Positions 9,052 through 14,898 of a stretch of 14,898 bases of DNA are shown one piece after another. Origin of the DNA: an uncultured Bacilli bacterium (GTDB taxonomy: Bacteria; Bacillota_I; Bacilli_A; RF39; UBA660); the NCBI GenBank assembly GCA_947624475.1, contig CANQKK010000007.1:1-14898 (forward strand), written 5' to 3'. Position 1 is the first letter of the stretch. Every line of letters begins with the position of its first letter. Below the pieces are notes generated by a model. It was not told the origin of the DNA and searched no databases. It saw only the letters and a program-made list of their open reading frames with translations. Both the position numbers and the translations under genes were made by a program.

Positions 9052-9080
9052 ATTCTATCAAAAAAAGGAGAACATTTAAA
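9052..9080 (-). promoter_or_regulatory. Candidate polC promoter
   Basis: On the minus strand TTTAAA (9075-9080) lies 17 bases from TAGAAT (9052-9057), about 25 bases before the polC start codon. Each box differs from consensus, and chance matches are common in such AT-rich sequence. The two suf terminators upstream make a separate polC promoter likely. Confidence 0.45.
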
Positions 9081-9126
9081 CATATTTACACTAATTTTTA
9101 CAATATTTTTTATCGCTATCGCTCCC

Positions 9127-9151
9127 TTCAAAAGAAATACTTTCTTTTGAA
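9127..9151. repeat. Perfect 11-bp inverted repeat upstream of polC
   Basis: TTCAAAAGAAA and TTTCTTTTGAA (9127-9137 with 9141-9151) are separated by only three bases. Neither strand has a T-tract after it, so it does not look like a terminator. Next to it the plus strand has the tandem repeat TATCGCTATCGCT (9111-9123). It sits about 50 bases upstream of the candidate polC -35 box, so it could be an operator or a cruciform-forming site; this is inference. Confidence 0.55.
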
Positions 9152-9194
9152 ACTAAATTAATTAGTATATCTGATATTTATGTTAAGAATGAAT

Positions 9195-9224
9195 AAAAAA
9201 ACTATCAACATAAACTGTTGATAG
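9195..9224 (-). terminator. Second, tandem terminator after sufU
   Basis: The stem CTATCAACA / TGTTGATAG (9202-9210 with 9216-9224), 9 bp with a 5-nt loop, is followed on the minus strand by seven T (9195-9201). It lies about 35 bases past the first terminator, so suf transcripts should be well insulated from polC. Confidence 0.8.
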
Positions 9225-9258
9225 AAGAAATTTCAAATTAAAACATATCTGTTGATAT

Positions 9259-9293
9259 AAAAAAATCACTCAAAATATTCATGAGTGATTTTT
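9259..9293 (-). terminator. Rho-independent terminator overlapping the sufU stop
   Basis: A perfect 12-bp stem (9261-9272 with 9282-9293) with a 9-nt loop is followed on the minus strand by seven consecutive T, partly in the stem. The ascending arm encodes the last sufU residues and the TGA (9279-9281) lies at the loop, so translation to the end would cover the hairpin. Confidence 0.85.
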
Positions 9294-9707
9294 ATCTTCT
9301 TCTAAAAACTTCTTTATTCCATTAGCGGATAAAGTTGCACATTTAATCCTCGACGGCTGTTTCGAAGTATCTTCAAATACTATAAGTTCTTTTAATACTT
9401 CTCTATCATAGTCTTCTTCATTAATCATCCTAAGATAATTATCGATGATATTAATACCTTCTTCTTTTGTTTTACCAATAAGTAAATTAACTAATATATT
9501 AGTAGAAGATATACTAATTACACATGCCTCTCCTTCAAAAGTAACATCTTCGATAATATTATCTCTAACTTTCAGATAAATATCTAAGTTATCAATACAA
9601 CTAACATTTCTCGTATTAATTTTAATATGATCTTCCCCACTTACCATCTTTCGGTCGGGATTTTGATAATTATCTAATATAATACTTCTCTTAAAATCTT
9701 TATCCAT
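9279..9707 (-). CDS. sufU: SufU sulfur-transfer protein for SufS
   Basis: SufU is the zinc-dependent sulfurtransferase that takes persulfide sulfur from SufS in Gram-positive bacteria. The 142-aa product has the ligand set C37-x-D39 (NVSCID), C62 (FEGEACVIS) and C123 (RIKCATLS). The spacing of about 60 residues between the second and third Cys carries the SufU-specific insertion absent from IscU. CID replaces the more common CGD. I chose the ATG at 9707, which overlaps the sufS stop (TAATG) and has GGAAGG (9718-9723) upstream. An in-frame ATG at 9725 would place that site inside the coding sequence. The last codons and stop lie within the terminator hairpin. In many Firmicutes sufB comes next; here it does not. 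Confidence 0.95.
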   Translation of the reverse strand: MDKDFKRSIILDNYQNPDRKMVSGEDHIKINTRNVSCIDNLDIYLKVRDNIIEDVTFEGEACVISISSTNILVNLLIGKTKEEGINIIDNYLRMINEEDYDREVLKELIVFEDTSKQPSRIKCATLSANGIKKFLEEDKNHS

Positions 9708-10903
9708 TATATTATTTCCTTCCATATATTTTCACTATTTTTAAGTACGTTTATAAGCAAATCAATTTCCTCTTTAGTATTATAAAAACTAAGACTTATC
9801 CTTACAGTATTACTCACATTAAAAACATTATCCAAAATTTTAGCACAGTGATTGCCCGCTCTTACACAGATGTTATATTTATCTAGGTATATTGCTGTAT
9901 CTTGTGCAAATACTCCTTTGATATTAAATGCCACTATATTACTGTCAGTATTCTTATTATATATATCAACAAAATCAAGTTTTGCTAGTTCAGTAATTAA
10001 ATATCTACGAAGATCTTTTTCATATTTATTAATATTTTCAATATCAATATCATTAATATATTTAATAGCGGCTTTAATTCCCATAACTCCCTCAATATTA
10101 GGAGTTCCTCCTTCTAATCTTGTTGGAATTTCTCTAAGTTCGACATATCCATCTTTTACGAACACAGCATTCATTCCTCCGCCGTAGTTAAGAGGAGTCA
10201 TTTTATCTAACAAGTCAAACTTACCATACAATAATCCAATACCAGTAGGGCCATACATCTTATGACCAGAAAAGGCCATAAAATCAATATCCATATCTTG
10301 AACATCTATCTTAACATGAGGAGCACCTTGAGCAGCATCCACTACCATTAAAATATTATTTTCATGTGCTAGTTTAGCAATATCTTTAATAGGCCTTTCA
10401 TCTCCAATAACATTAGTAATAAGAGCAAGTGAAATAACTTTAGTCTTACTAGTTATTGCTTTTTTAACATTATCTAACGTAACTTCATGATCTTCATCTA
10501 AATCAATATAATTAACTTTTATTTTATTTTCTTTCTGAAGCATGAACCATGGAATAATATTCGAAGCATGTTCACTTAACGTAATCAATACTTCATCTCC
10601 TTCTTTCAAATAATTCTTAAAAAAGCCAAAAACTATCATATTCATTCCATTAGTAGTACCACTGGTAAAGACAATTTCCGACGCTTCTTTAGCATTGATA
10701 AAATTTTTTACATCTTCTCTTGTCTCTTCATATAATTTATCCACGATAGCACTAATTTTATAATCACCCCTATGAGCATTAGCACAATATTTATCATAGT
10801 ACTCACATATAGCATTCTTAACTTGCACTGGTTTCAAAGTAGTAGCACCATTATCAAAATAAACCAAATTATTTTTCAAAATAGGAAAATCATCTCTGTT
10901 CAT
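9707..10903 (-). CDS. sufS: Cysteine desulfurase SufS
   Basis: This PLP-dependent class-V aminotransferase-fold enzyme converts cysteine to alanine and holds the sulfur as a persulfide for transfer to SufU. At 398 aa it has family length. Visible landmarks are SGTTNGMNMI and SEHASNIIPW near the cofactor, DAAQGAPH with the PLP-contacting Asp, AFSGHKMYGPTGIG with the Schiff-base lysine K215, and VRAGNHCAKIL with the catalytic cysteine C353. The short Cys loop fits group II (SufS) rather than IscS. A very strong ribosome binding site (GAGGAGGTGAG) precedes the ATG and overlaps the sufD stop. The TAA stop shares one base with the sufU ATG. Confidence 0.97.
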   Translation of the reverse strand: MNRDDFPILKNNLVYFDNGATTLKPVQVKNAICEYYDKYCANAHRGDYKISAIVDKLYEETREDVKNFINAKEASEIVFTSGTTNGMNMIVFGFFKNYLKEGDEVLITLSEHASNIIPWFMLQKENKIKVNYIDLDEDHEVTLDNVKKAITSKTKVISLALITNVIGDERPIKDIAKLAHENNILMVVDAAQGAPHVKIDVQDMDIDFMAFSGHKMYGPTGIGLLYGKFDLLDKMTPLNYGGGMNAVFVKDGYVELREIPTRLEGGTPNIEGVMGIKAAIKYINDIDIENINKYEKDLRRYLITELAKLDFVDIYNKNTDSNIVAFNIKGVFAQDTAIYLDKYNICVRAGNHCAKILDNVFNVSNTVRISLSFYNTKEEIDLLINVLKNSENIWKEII

Positions 10904-10915
10904 CTACTCACCTCC

Positions 10916-11668
10916 TCATTTTTCTAAAATATTCAAAATTCTCTCTCTTGTTTCCATATCAGGATTAATATTTGATAAAATCATTCCCTTTACAATAAGA
11001 TTAACGGAAGTATTATAATCAACTCCTCTACTCATCAAATAAAATAAACTTTCATTATCGACACTACCAACAACTGAAGAGTGTATTGCCGTCGTATCCT
11101 CTTCCCCAATAAACATATTAGGATTAATCTTATTATTAGAGTCCCCTAAAGTGATAATCTTTGTCTGTTGATTTAAGTAGCAACCTTTAATTCCATTTTC
11201 CACAAAACTGTTGATATCAAAATTACTTGAACTTCCTTTCCTGGCGACAGTCCTATTAAAAATATTTGAATTAGTAGACTTATCTAAGTGATAAATATTA
11301 AACAAATATTTATCACTATTATTACTTATACTAGAAAAATTATATCTAATATCCGCAAGTGTCTTATTTAAATAAATATTAACTTTTTCATTAGTATTCT
11401 CATTATTATAAAATTTACTTACAACTAGAGAAGATTTTTTACCTAAATTATAATTAATATTAGAATTAAGACTATTACTATCCGACATCTCGAAAAGCAA
11501 TACTGTTACTTTATCATTTACATAGAAATTAATATCTAAATTATCACAACTGATATAATCAATATAATAGTTGCCATTATTAGTAAAAGTTATATTATTT
11601 TCATTAATTATAATATCACTATCATCAAAAGGAATAATTTTATTACTAACTACTCTTATTCTATTCAT
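10916..11668 (-). CDS. sufD: Short SufD-like scaffold protein (SufB/SufD family)
   Basis: SufB/SufD-family proteins form the beta-helix scaffold that pairs with SufC to build Fe-S clusters. The C-terminal third is clear: GEEDTTAIHSSVVGSVDNESLFYLMSRGV follows the family pattern of a conserved His (H196) followed by VG.(V/L)D...FYLMSRG. The signature is SufD-like: SufB usually has His-Glu here, whereas this protein has His-Ser. At 250 aa it is far shorter than typical SufD or SufB (about 400-470 aa), missing much of the N-terminal part and beta-helix. The frame has no interruption, so the shortness seems inherited. AGAGG lies just before the ATG, inside sufC. The stop TGA lies within the sufS ribosome binding site. 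The symbol follows position and motif; it might act as the only B/D-type scaffold here. Confidence 0.82.
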   Translation of the reverse strand: MNRIRVVSNKIIPFDDSDIIINENNITFTNNGNYYIDYISCDNLDINFYVNDKVTVLLFEMSDSNSLNSNINYNLGKKSSLVVSKFYNNENTNEKVNIYLNKTLADIRYNFSSISNNSDKYLFNIYHLDKSTNSNIFNRTVARKGSSSNFDINSFVENGIKGCYLNQQTKIITLGDSNNKINPNMFIGEEDTTAIHSSVVGSVDNESLFYLMSRGVDYNTSVNLIVKGMILSNINPDMETRERILNILEK

Positions 11669-12431
11669 GTTCTTCCTCTTTTGTCATATTATTTTTCTTA
11701 TCTTTAAAATAATTATATCCATATTTCTCAATTTCTGAAGATAGTTTATAGTCTCCTGTCTTAATAATTTTACCATTATCTATAATATGTACAAAATTAG
11801 GTTTTAAATATTCTAAAATCTTTGGATGATGTGTGATAATAAGAATAGAAGTATCAGGATTATCTTCTTTATATTGCTTTATATTTTCACTAGTTATTCT
11901 CAAACTATCGACATCTAGTCCTGAATCCAATTCATCCAAAATAATAAACTTCGGTCTTAAAAGTTTAATTTGCAATACCTCATTTTTCTTCTTTTCTCCT
12001 CCCGAAAAGCCAACATTTAAACTTCGATGGATAAGTTCTTTATTCATCGATAGTTCTTCAGTTCCCTTTTCACATTTTAATATAAAGTCATATAGACCTA
12101 TCTTCTTATCATTTATTGCCGATATAGCAGTTCTTAAAAAATCTTGATTTGATACGCCGTCTATCTCCATTGGATACTGCATTGCTAAAAAAATTCCCCT
12201 TTTAGCCCTTTCATCAGTAGAAAGAGGAAGTAAATTATCACCATTAAAAATTATATCTCCTGCTTCTACCATATAGTTAGAGTCCCCCATAATTACTCTC
12301 GATAAAGTTGATTTACCTACTCCATTAGGTCCCATTATCGCATGTATTTCTCCATCCTCTATTGAAAGATTAAAATTATCTAGTATTTTTTTATTATCGA
12401 CATTAACAGATAGATTATTTATTTTCAACAT
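11661..12431 (-). CDS. sufC: Fe-S cluster assembly ATPase SufC
   Basis: SufC is the ABC-type ATPase that binds SufB/SufD and drives the conformational change needed for cluster assembly; it is cytoplasmic and not a transporter. At 256 aa it has normal length. It shows Walker A GPNGVGKST, a Q-loop in LAMQYPMEIDGV, the Suf-specific signature FSGGEKKKNEVLQ, Walker B FIILDELDSGLD and the H-loop IIITHHPKIL. ATG at 12431 is preceded by AGAGGG at good spacing and a close promoter, so it is the first gene of the operon. Its 3' end overlaps the sufD start by 8 bases, which suggests translational coupling. Confidence 0.97.
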   Translation of the reverse strand: MLKINNLSVNVDNKKILDNFNLSIEDGEIHAIMGPNGVGKSTLSRVIMGDSNYMVEAGDIIFNGDNLLPLSTDERAKRGIFLAMQYPMEIDGVSNQDFLRTAISAINDKKIGLYDFILKCEKGTEELSMNKELIHRSLNVGFSGGEKKKNEVLQIKLLRPKFIILDELDSGLDVDSLRITSENIKQYKEDNPDTSILIITHHPKILEYLKPNFVHIIDNGKIIKTGDYKLSSEIEKYGYNYFKDKKNNMTKEEEHE

Positions 12432-12453
12432 ATTAATCCCTCTTTTCTATATA

Positions 12454-12482
12454 ATTATATCATATTTAAAAAACTTTGAAAA
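12454..12482 (-). promoter_or_regulatory. Promoter of the suf operon
   Basis: On the minus strand TTTTCA (12477-12482) and a perfect TATAAT (12454-12459) are separated by 17 bases. Transcription would start about 15 bases before the sufC start codon, leaving just room for the AGAGGG ribosome binding site. No operator or riboswitch-like structure fits in so short a leader. Confidence 0.65.
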
Positions 12483-12545
12483 CAAAATACATTTATTAAA
12501 TCTCTTTTGCATACACTTATTTATCGGTCATATATATTATTTTCT

Positions 12546-12846
12546 TCACCTCTTTTCTATTCCTCTAATTGCTTCATGAGTAATAGTATAAATTTTATCA
12601 AATTCATAAAATTTTTATTATAAAAAAACTATCATTATAACTTTTTTTGTCTCTCAATAAGAATAATATCTATCATATCTCTTAACGATTCGGAAGTAAT
12701 ACTATCGAAGACCATACCTTCTGTATTTATATTATTATCTACTAAAAAAATTCCTCAATCTCATCTCTAAAATAAAGATTACCATTGATTAAATTTATTT
12801 CTTCTTGACCAATATCTTTATTGTCCATTCTTATGTATTTTTTCAT
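12546..12846 (-). pseudogene. Remnant of a small gene broken by homopolymer frameshifts (unknown function)
   Basis: No intact gene fits this stretch, but the minus strand reads as coding in successive frames. ATG at 12844-12846 opens 34 codons (MKKYIRMDNKDIGQEE... to DEIEEFF) ending at TAG in a run of seven T. Restoring one T joins this to VDNNINTEGMVFDSITSES...IERQKKL, which stops at 12635 just after a run of seven A. Shifting again gives SYNDSFFIIKI, then past AAAAATTTT a third frame gives YEFDKIYTITHEAIRGIEKR, stopping at 12546. Joined, it would be about 100 residues, acidic and probably helical, of a family I do not recognise. No good ribosome binding site precedes the first ATG. Long intact neighbours argue against widespread sequencing error, so decay is the simpler reading. 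A 34-aa real peptide plus non-coding sequence, or frameshifted expression, cannot be excluded. Confidence 0.5.
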
Positions 12847-12874
12847 AATAGTTTAAAGCATTTTAACGTGTCCA

Positions 12875-12946
12875 AAATAAAAAGCCAAACTATATATTTG
12901 ATAAAATCATTTTTGATTTATACTATAACTCTAATAGTTTAGCTTT
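12875..12946 (-). terminator. Probable rho-independent terminator after ackA-nrnA
   Basis: A 13-bp inverted repeat (12881-12893 with 12934-12946, one G-U pair in the RNA) encloses a 40-nt loop. The loop contains its own small stem (12904-12909 with 12914-12919, loop TTTT). On the minus strand the closing arm runs into TTTATTTT. The stem begins six bases past the nrnA stop. The loop is long for an intrinsic terminator, but placement and U-rich tail fit. Confidence 0.65.
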
Positions 12947-12951
12947 CTATA

Positions 12952-13917
12952 TCATATATTATTATCTTCCTTAAATTTTTTTGTCAAATTGTCCAAATCT
13001 TTTACAAGTTTATCAGCCTCATCAAAAGATTTAAGTTTTACACCCGAAGCGTATTTATGTCCTCCGCCTCCATACTTAGAAGCAAGTTCATTTACGAAAG
13101 GACCTACAGATCTAATATTTACTCTAATTAAATCACTCTTTACATCCTCCGATAAAAATACCCATACGATAATCTCATTGACAAATTTCAAATCATTTAT
13201 CATGTTCCCCGCTGCCGCACTGTCTACTCCATATTCTCTCATTATTTTATCTGTAATCTTTATATATGCAACACCATTTTCTGTAAGTGTAAGATTTTGA
13301 TAAATATACCCTTGAAACCTAATTTCTGCAATTGGTCTTTGATATAAAACTTTGTATAAAGATGTAAAATCTATCGCTGTCATATCAAGTAATTTCTTTA
13401 CAAGTTTAAATGTCTTCGAACTTGTATAATCATGTAAAAATCTATCAGTATCTCCAACGATACCTAAATATAATCTTTCTCCCTCTTCTTTATTCAAAAT
13501 AATTTTATTAGCAAAAGCAAATTCCAAAATAAGTTGACTTGTGCTACAGGCCTCATCGTCAATTAATTCTAAATTTCCAAATTTTTCAATAAATGGATGA
13601 TGATCAATTTTGATAATATATTTAAAATCACTTAGACTAACTCCATCTATTCTTTTAATATCGGGAGTATCTAAAACTACACATAGAACATCGTCTTCAT
13701 TCTGTTCTTCAAACTTATCATTTAGTCCAAAAAACCTAAATCTACTTGCTTGACTTCCTACTGCTAGCACTCTCTTTTCTGGAAATAACCTTCTGATAAT
13801 ACTCTGAAGAGCAAATTGTGCTCCTAAAGCATCAGGATCTGCCCCAATATGTCTTGCAATAACTATTGTTTTATACTTCTTTATAACCTTATAAATTTGT
13901 TTATAACTATTATTCAT
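12952..13917 (-). CDS. nrnA: DHH/DHHA1 phosphoesterase, NrnA-type oligoribonuclease / pAp phosphatase
   Basis: NrnA-type proteins degrade 2-5 nt RNA fragments left by mRNA decay and dephosphorylate pAp to AMP, replacing Orn in many Firmicutes. The 321-aa length is normal. The DHH domain shows RHIGADPDALG (residues 22-32, metal ligands H23, D27, D29), an aspartate in VVLDTPD (about 83), IDHH (D105-H107), ACSTSQL and GIVGDTDRF. The C-terminal DHHA1 domain carries the substrate-binding GGGGHKYASG motif. There is no signal peptide or membrane segment. The start at 13917 is supported by AAGGG five bases upstream, inside the end of ackA. It stops with TGA, and a terminator hairpin follows directly. 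A cyclic-dinucleotide phosphodiesterase of the same superfamily is possible, but no GdpP-type PAS or GGDEF region is present. Confidence 0.93.
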   Translation of the reverse strand: MNNSYKQIYKVIKKYKTIVIARHIGADPDALGAQFALQSIIRRLFPEKRVLAVGSQASRFRFFGLNDKFEEQNEDDVLCVVLDTPDIKRIDGVSLSDFKYIIKIDHHPFIEKFGNLELIDDEACSTSQLILEFAFANKIILNKEEGERLYLGIVGDTDRFLHDYTSSKTFKLVKKLLDMTAIDFTSLYKVLYQRPIAEIRFQGYIYQNLTLTENGVAYIKITDKIMREYGVDSAAAGNMINDLKFVNEIIVWVFLSEDVKSDLIRVNIRSVGPFVNELASKYGGGGHKYASGVKLKSFDEADKLVKDLDNLTKKFKEDNNI

Positions 13918-13918
13918 A

Positions 13919-14898
13919 CTATCCCTTCAAAACCAAAGAATATGTATCCCTAGCAATCATTAGTTCTTCATTAGTAGGAATTATATATGCAGGAATTTTT
14001 GAGTCTTCTGTCGTAATTTTCTTTTCTACTCCTCTTACATCATTTTCTTTTTCATCTATTTTTATACCTAAAACAGAAAGTTTATCTAAAATTTCTCTTC
14101 TTGTATTAATAGAATTTTCTCCTAATCCCGCTGTAAACACAATAGCATCACAACCACCTAATAGCACATAGTATTTAGCAATGTATTCAACTACTTTCTT
14201 AACATACATTTTTTGTGCTAATTTACATCTCTCATTACCATTTTTAATTCCATCTTCGATGTCTCTTGAATCACTACTTATACCACTTATTCCTAATAGT
14301 CCGCTTTGCTTATTTAAAACATTATCCATCTCTTCAGGAGACATACCAGTCTTTTCCATTATGTAGGTGACGATAGTTGCATCTATATCTCCACATCTTG
14401 TTCCCATCATCAGACCGGCATTAGGAGTAAGTCCCATTGAAGTATCGATACATTTTCCATCTTTGACAGCAGATACACTGGCACCATTACCAATATGACA
14501 AGTAATAAGTTTCGTATCCTCTCTGCCTAAAATCTCGTTCATTCTCTGAGAGACATACTTGTGACTAGTTCCATGAGCACCATATTTTCTAACCCCATAA
14601 TCTTCATACCAAGAATATGGAACAGCGTACATATACTCCGTTTCCTCCATTGTCTGATGAAAAGCTGTATCAAAAACAACAGTTTGAAGAGCATTTGGCA
14701 TAACGTTCATTGCTGCTTTGATACCTACGATAGCAGGTGGATTATGAAGTGGTGCAAGACCTGAAAGTTCATCTATTTTTTCGATAACTTCTGGAGTTGC
14801 AACTTCTGTTTTATTAAAGAATACTCCTCCTTGAACAACTCTATGTCCAACTCCTTTAATCTCATCTAAAGATTCTACGATTTTATTATCCATAAGTT
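13919..14898 (-). CDS. ackA: Acetate kinase, partial (N-terminus outside window)
   Basis: Acetate kinase transfers phosphate between acetyl phosphate and ADP, making ATP and acetate in the cytoplasm; it is the last step of the Pta-AckA route. The visible 325 codons lack the usual first 70-80 residues, including the N-terminal NAGSSS phosphate-binding segment. The frame stays open through the ATG at 14891-14893 to the window edge, so the gene is cut by the window rather than truncated. Visible family motifs in order are GHRVVQGG (usually HRVVHGG; this position varies), VFDTAFH, YGAHGTSH, CHIGNGAS, DTSMGLTP, the TRCGDID loop with the conserved Arg, FTAGLGENS, and the C-terminal TNEELMIARDT with the conserved Glu. 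It stops with TAG at 13919, one base before the nrnA start, so the two are probably cotranscribed. Its promoter is not in view. Confidence 0.97.
   Translation of the reverse strand, partial: LMDNKIVESLDEIKGVGHRVVQGGVFFNKTEVATPEVIEKIDELSGLAPLHNPPAIVGIKAAMNVMPNALQTVVFDTAFHQTMEETEYMYAVPYSWYEDYGVRKYGAHGTSHKYVSQRMNEILGREDTKLITCHIGNGASVSAVKDGKCIDTSMGLTPNAGLMMGTRCGDIDATIVTYIMEKTGMSPEEMDNVLNKQSGLLGISGISSDSRDIEDGIKNGNERCKLAQKMYVKKVVEYIAKYYVLLGGCDAIVFTAGLGENSINTRREILDKLSVLGIKIDEKENDVRGVEKKITTEDSKIPAYIIPTNEELMIARDTYSLVLKG

Larger units (their letters stand above)
12432..12951. other. 520-base gap between nrnA and sufC
   Basis: The gap holds, in transcription order, the nrnA terminator, the broken small gene (12546-12846), about 60 bases of unassigned sequence and the suf promoter. 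A GTG at 12547-12549 overlaps the last stop of the broken gene and opens MKKIIYMTDK before a TAA, possibly the start of a second lost gene. No RNA gene was recognised. Confidence 0.55.

Noticed and set aside
9708..9725. Upstream in-frame ATG for sufU at 9725
   Set aside because: It would put the only ribosome site, GGAAGG, inside the coding sequence; the ATG at 9707 overlaps the sufS stop and matches SufU starts.
12517..12549. GTG-started 10-codon frame MKKIIYMTDK at the end of the broken gene
   Set aside because: It ends at a TAA after 10 codons and its extension is also interrupted; it could be the start of a lost gene but is too short to call.
9279..13917. Mycoplasma-type code with TGA as tryptophan
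   Set aside because: nrnA, sufD and sufU all end at TGA at the expected family length, and Trp is encoded by TGG, so TGA is a stop.
13919..14898. ackA as a truncated or N-terminally deleted gene
   Set aside because: The frame is open to the window edge, so the missing N-terminus is explained by the cut.
1..14898. CRISPR array, tRNA, rRNA, riboswitch or prophage
   Set aside because: No regularly spaced direct repeats, cloverleaf, rRNA-like sequence, known riboswitch core or phage genes were seen by eye on either strand.

Overview
The window is a very AT-rich stretch of a bacterial chromosome of the low-GC Gram-positive type. PolC (the DnaQ-containing replicative polymerase of Firmicutes and Mollicutes), a SufC-SufD-SufS-SufU iron-sulfur module, acetate kinase and NrnA point to the Bacilli or wall-less relatives, perhaps an uncultured gut lineage; that placement is inference. 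TGA is used as a stop (nrnA, sufD, sufU) while TGG encodes Trp, so the standard bacterial code applies and not the Mycoplasma code. Every convincing gene is on the minus strand, so transcription runs from high to low coordinates.

Read in the direction of transcription: (1) the C-terminal part of ackA, cut by the right edge, is followed one base later by nrnA, and a long-loop hairpin with a U-rich tail closes this unit (about 12875-12946). (2) The 520-base gap after it holds a small gene broken by frameshifts at homopolymer runs, then a good promoter. (3) A tightly packed suf operon follows: sufC, a short sufD, sufS, sufU. It ends in two tandem terminators and contains no sufB. (4) polC (1539 aa) has its own candidate promoter. 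(5) A 334-base AT-rich gap follows, with a perfect 24-bp palindrome, an extra half-site and a long inverted repeat. (6) polA and mutM form a pair whose translation signals overlap, closed by a terminator. (7) A solitary 134-aa hypothetical gene sits behind a near-consensus promoter, and a possible promoter facing out of the left edge follows.

Functionally, PolC replicates the chromosome, PolA removes RNA primers and fills repair gaps, and MutM starts base-excision repair of oxidised guanine, handing gaps to PolA. SufS and SufU mobilise cysteine sulfur, and SufC with SufD would form part of the cluster-assembly scaffold. NrnA recycles very short RNAs and pAp. AckA makes ATP from acetyl phosphate.

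No defence system, mobile element with a transposase, CRISPR array, tRNA or rRNA gene was seen. The points most worth a second look are the suf operon without sufB and with a shortened SufD, the broken small gene before it, a roughly 75-residue insertion in PolC, and the palindrome touching the polC stop codon.
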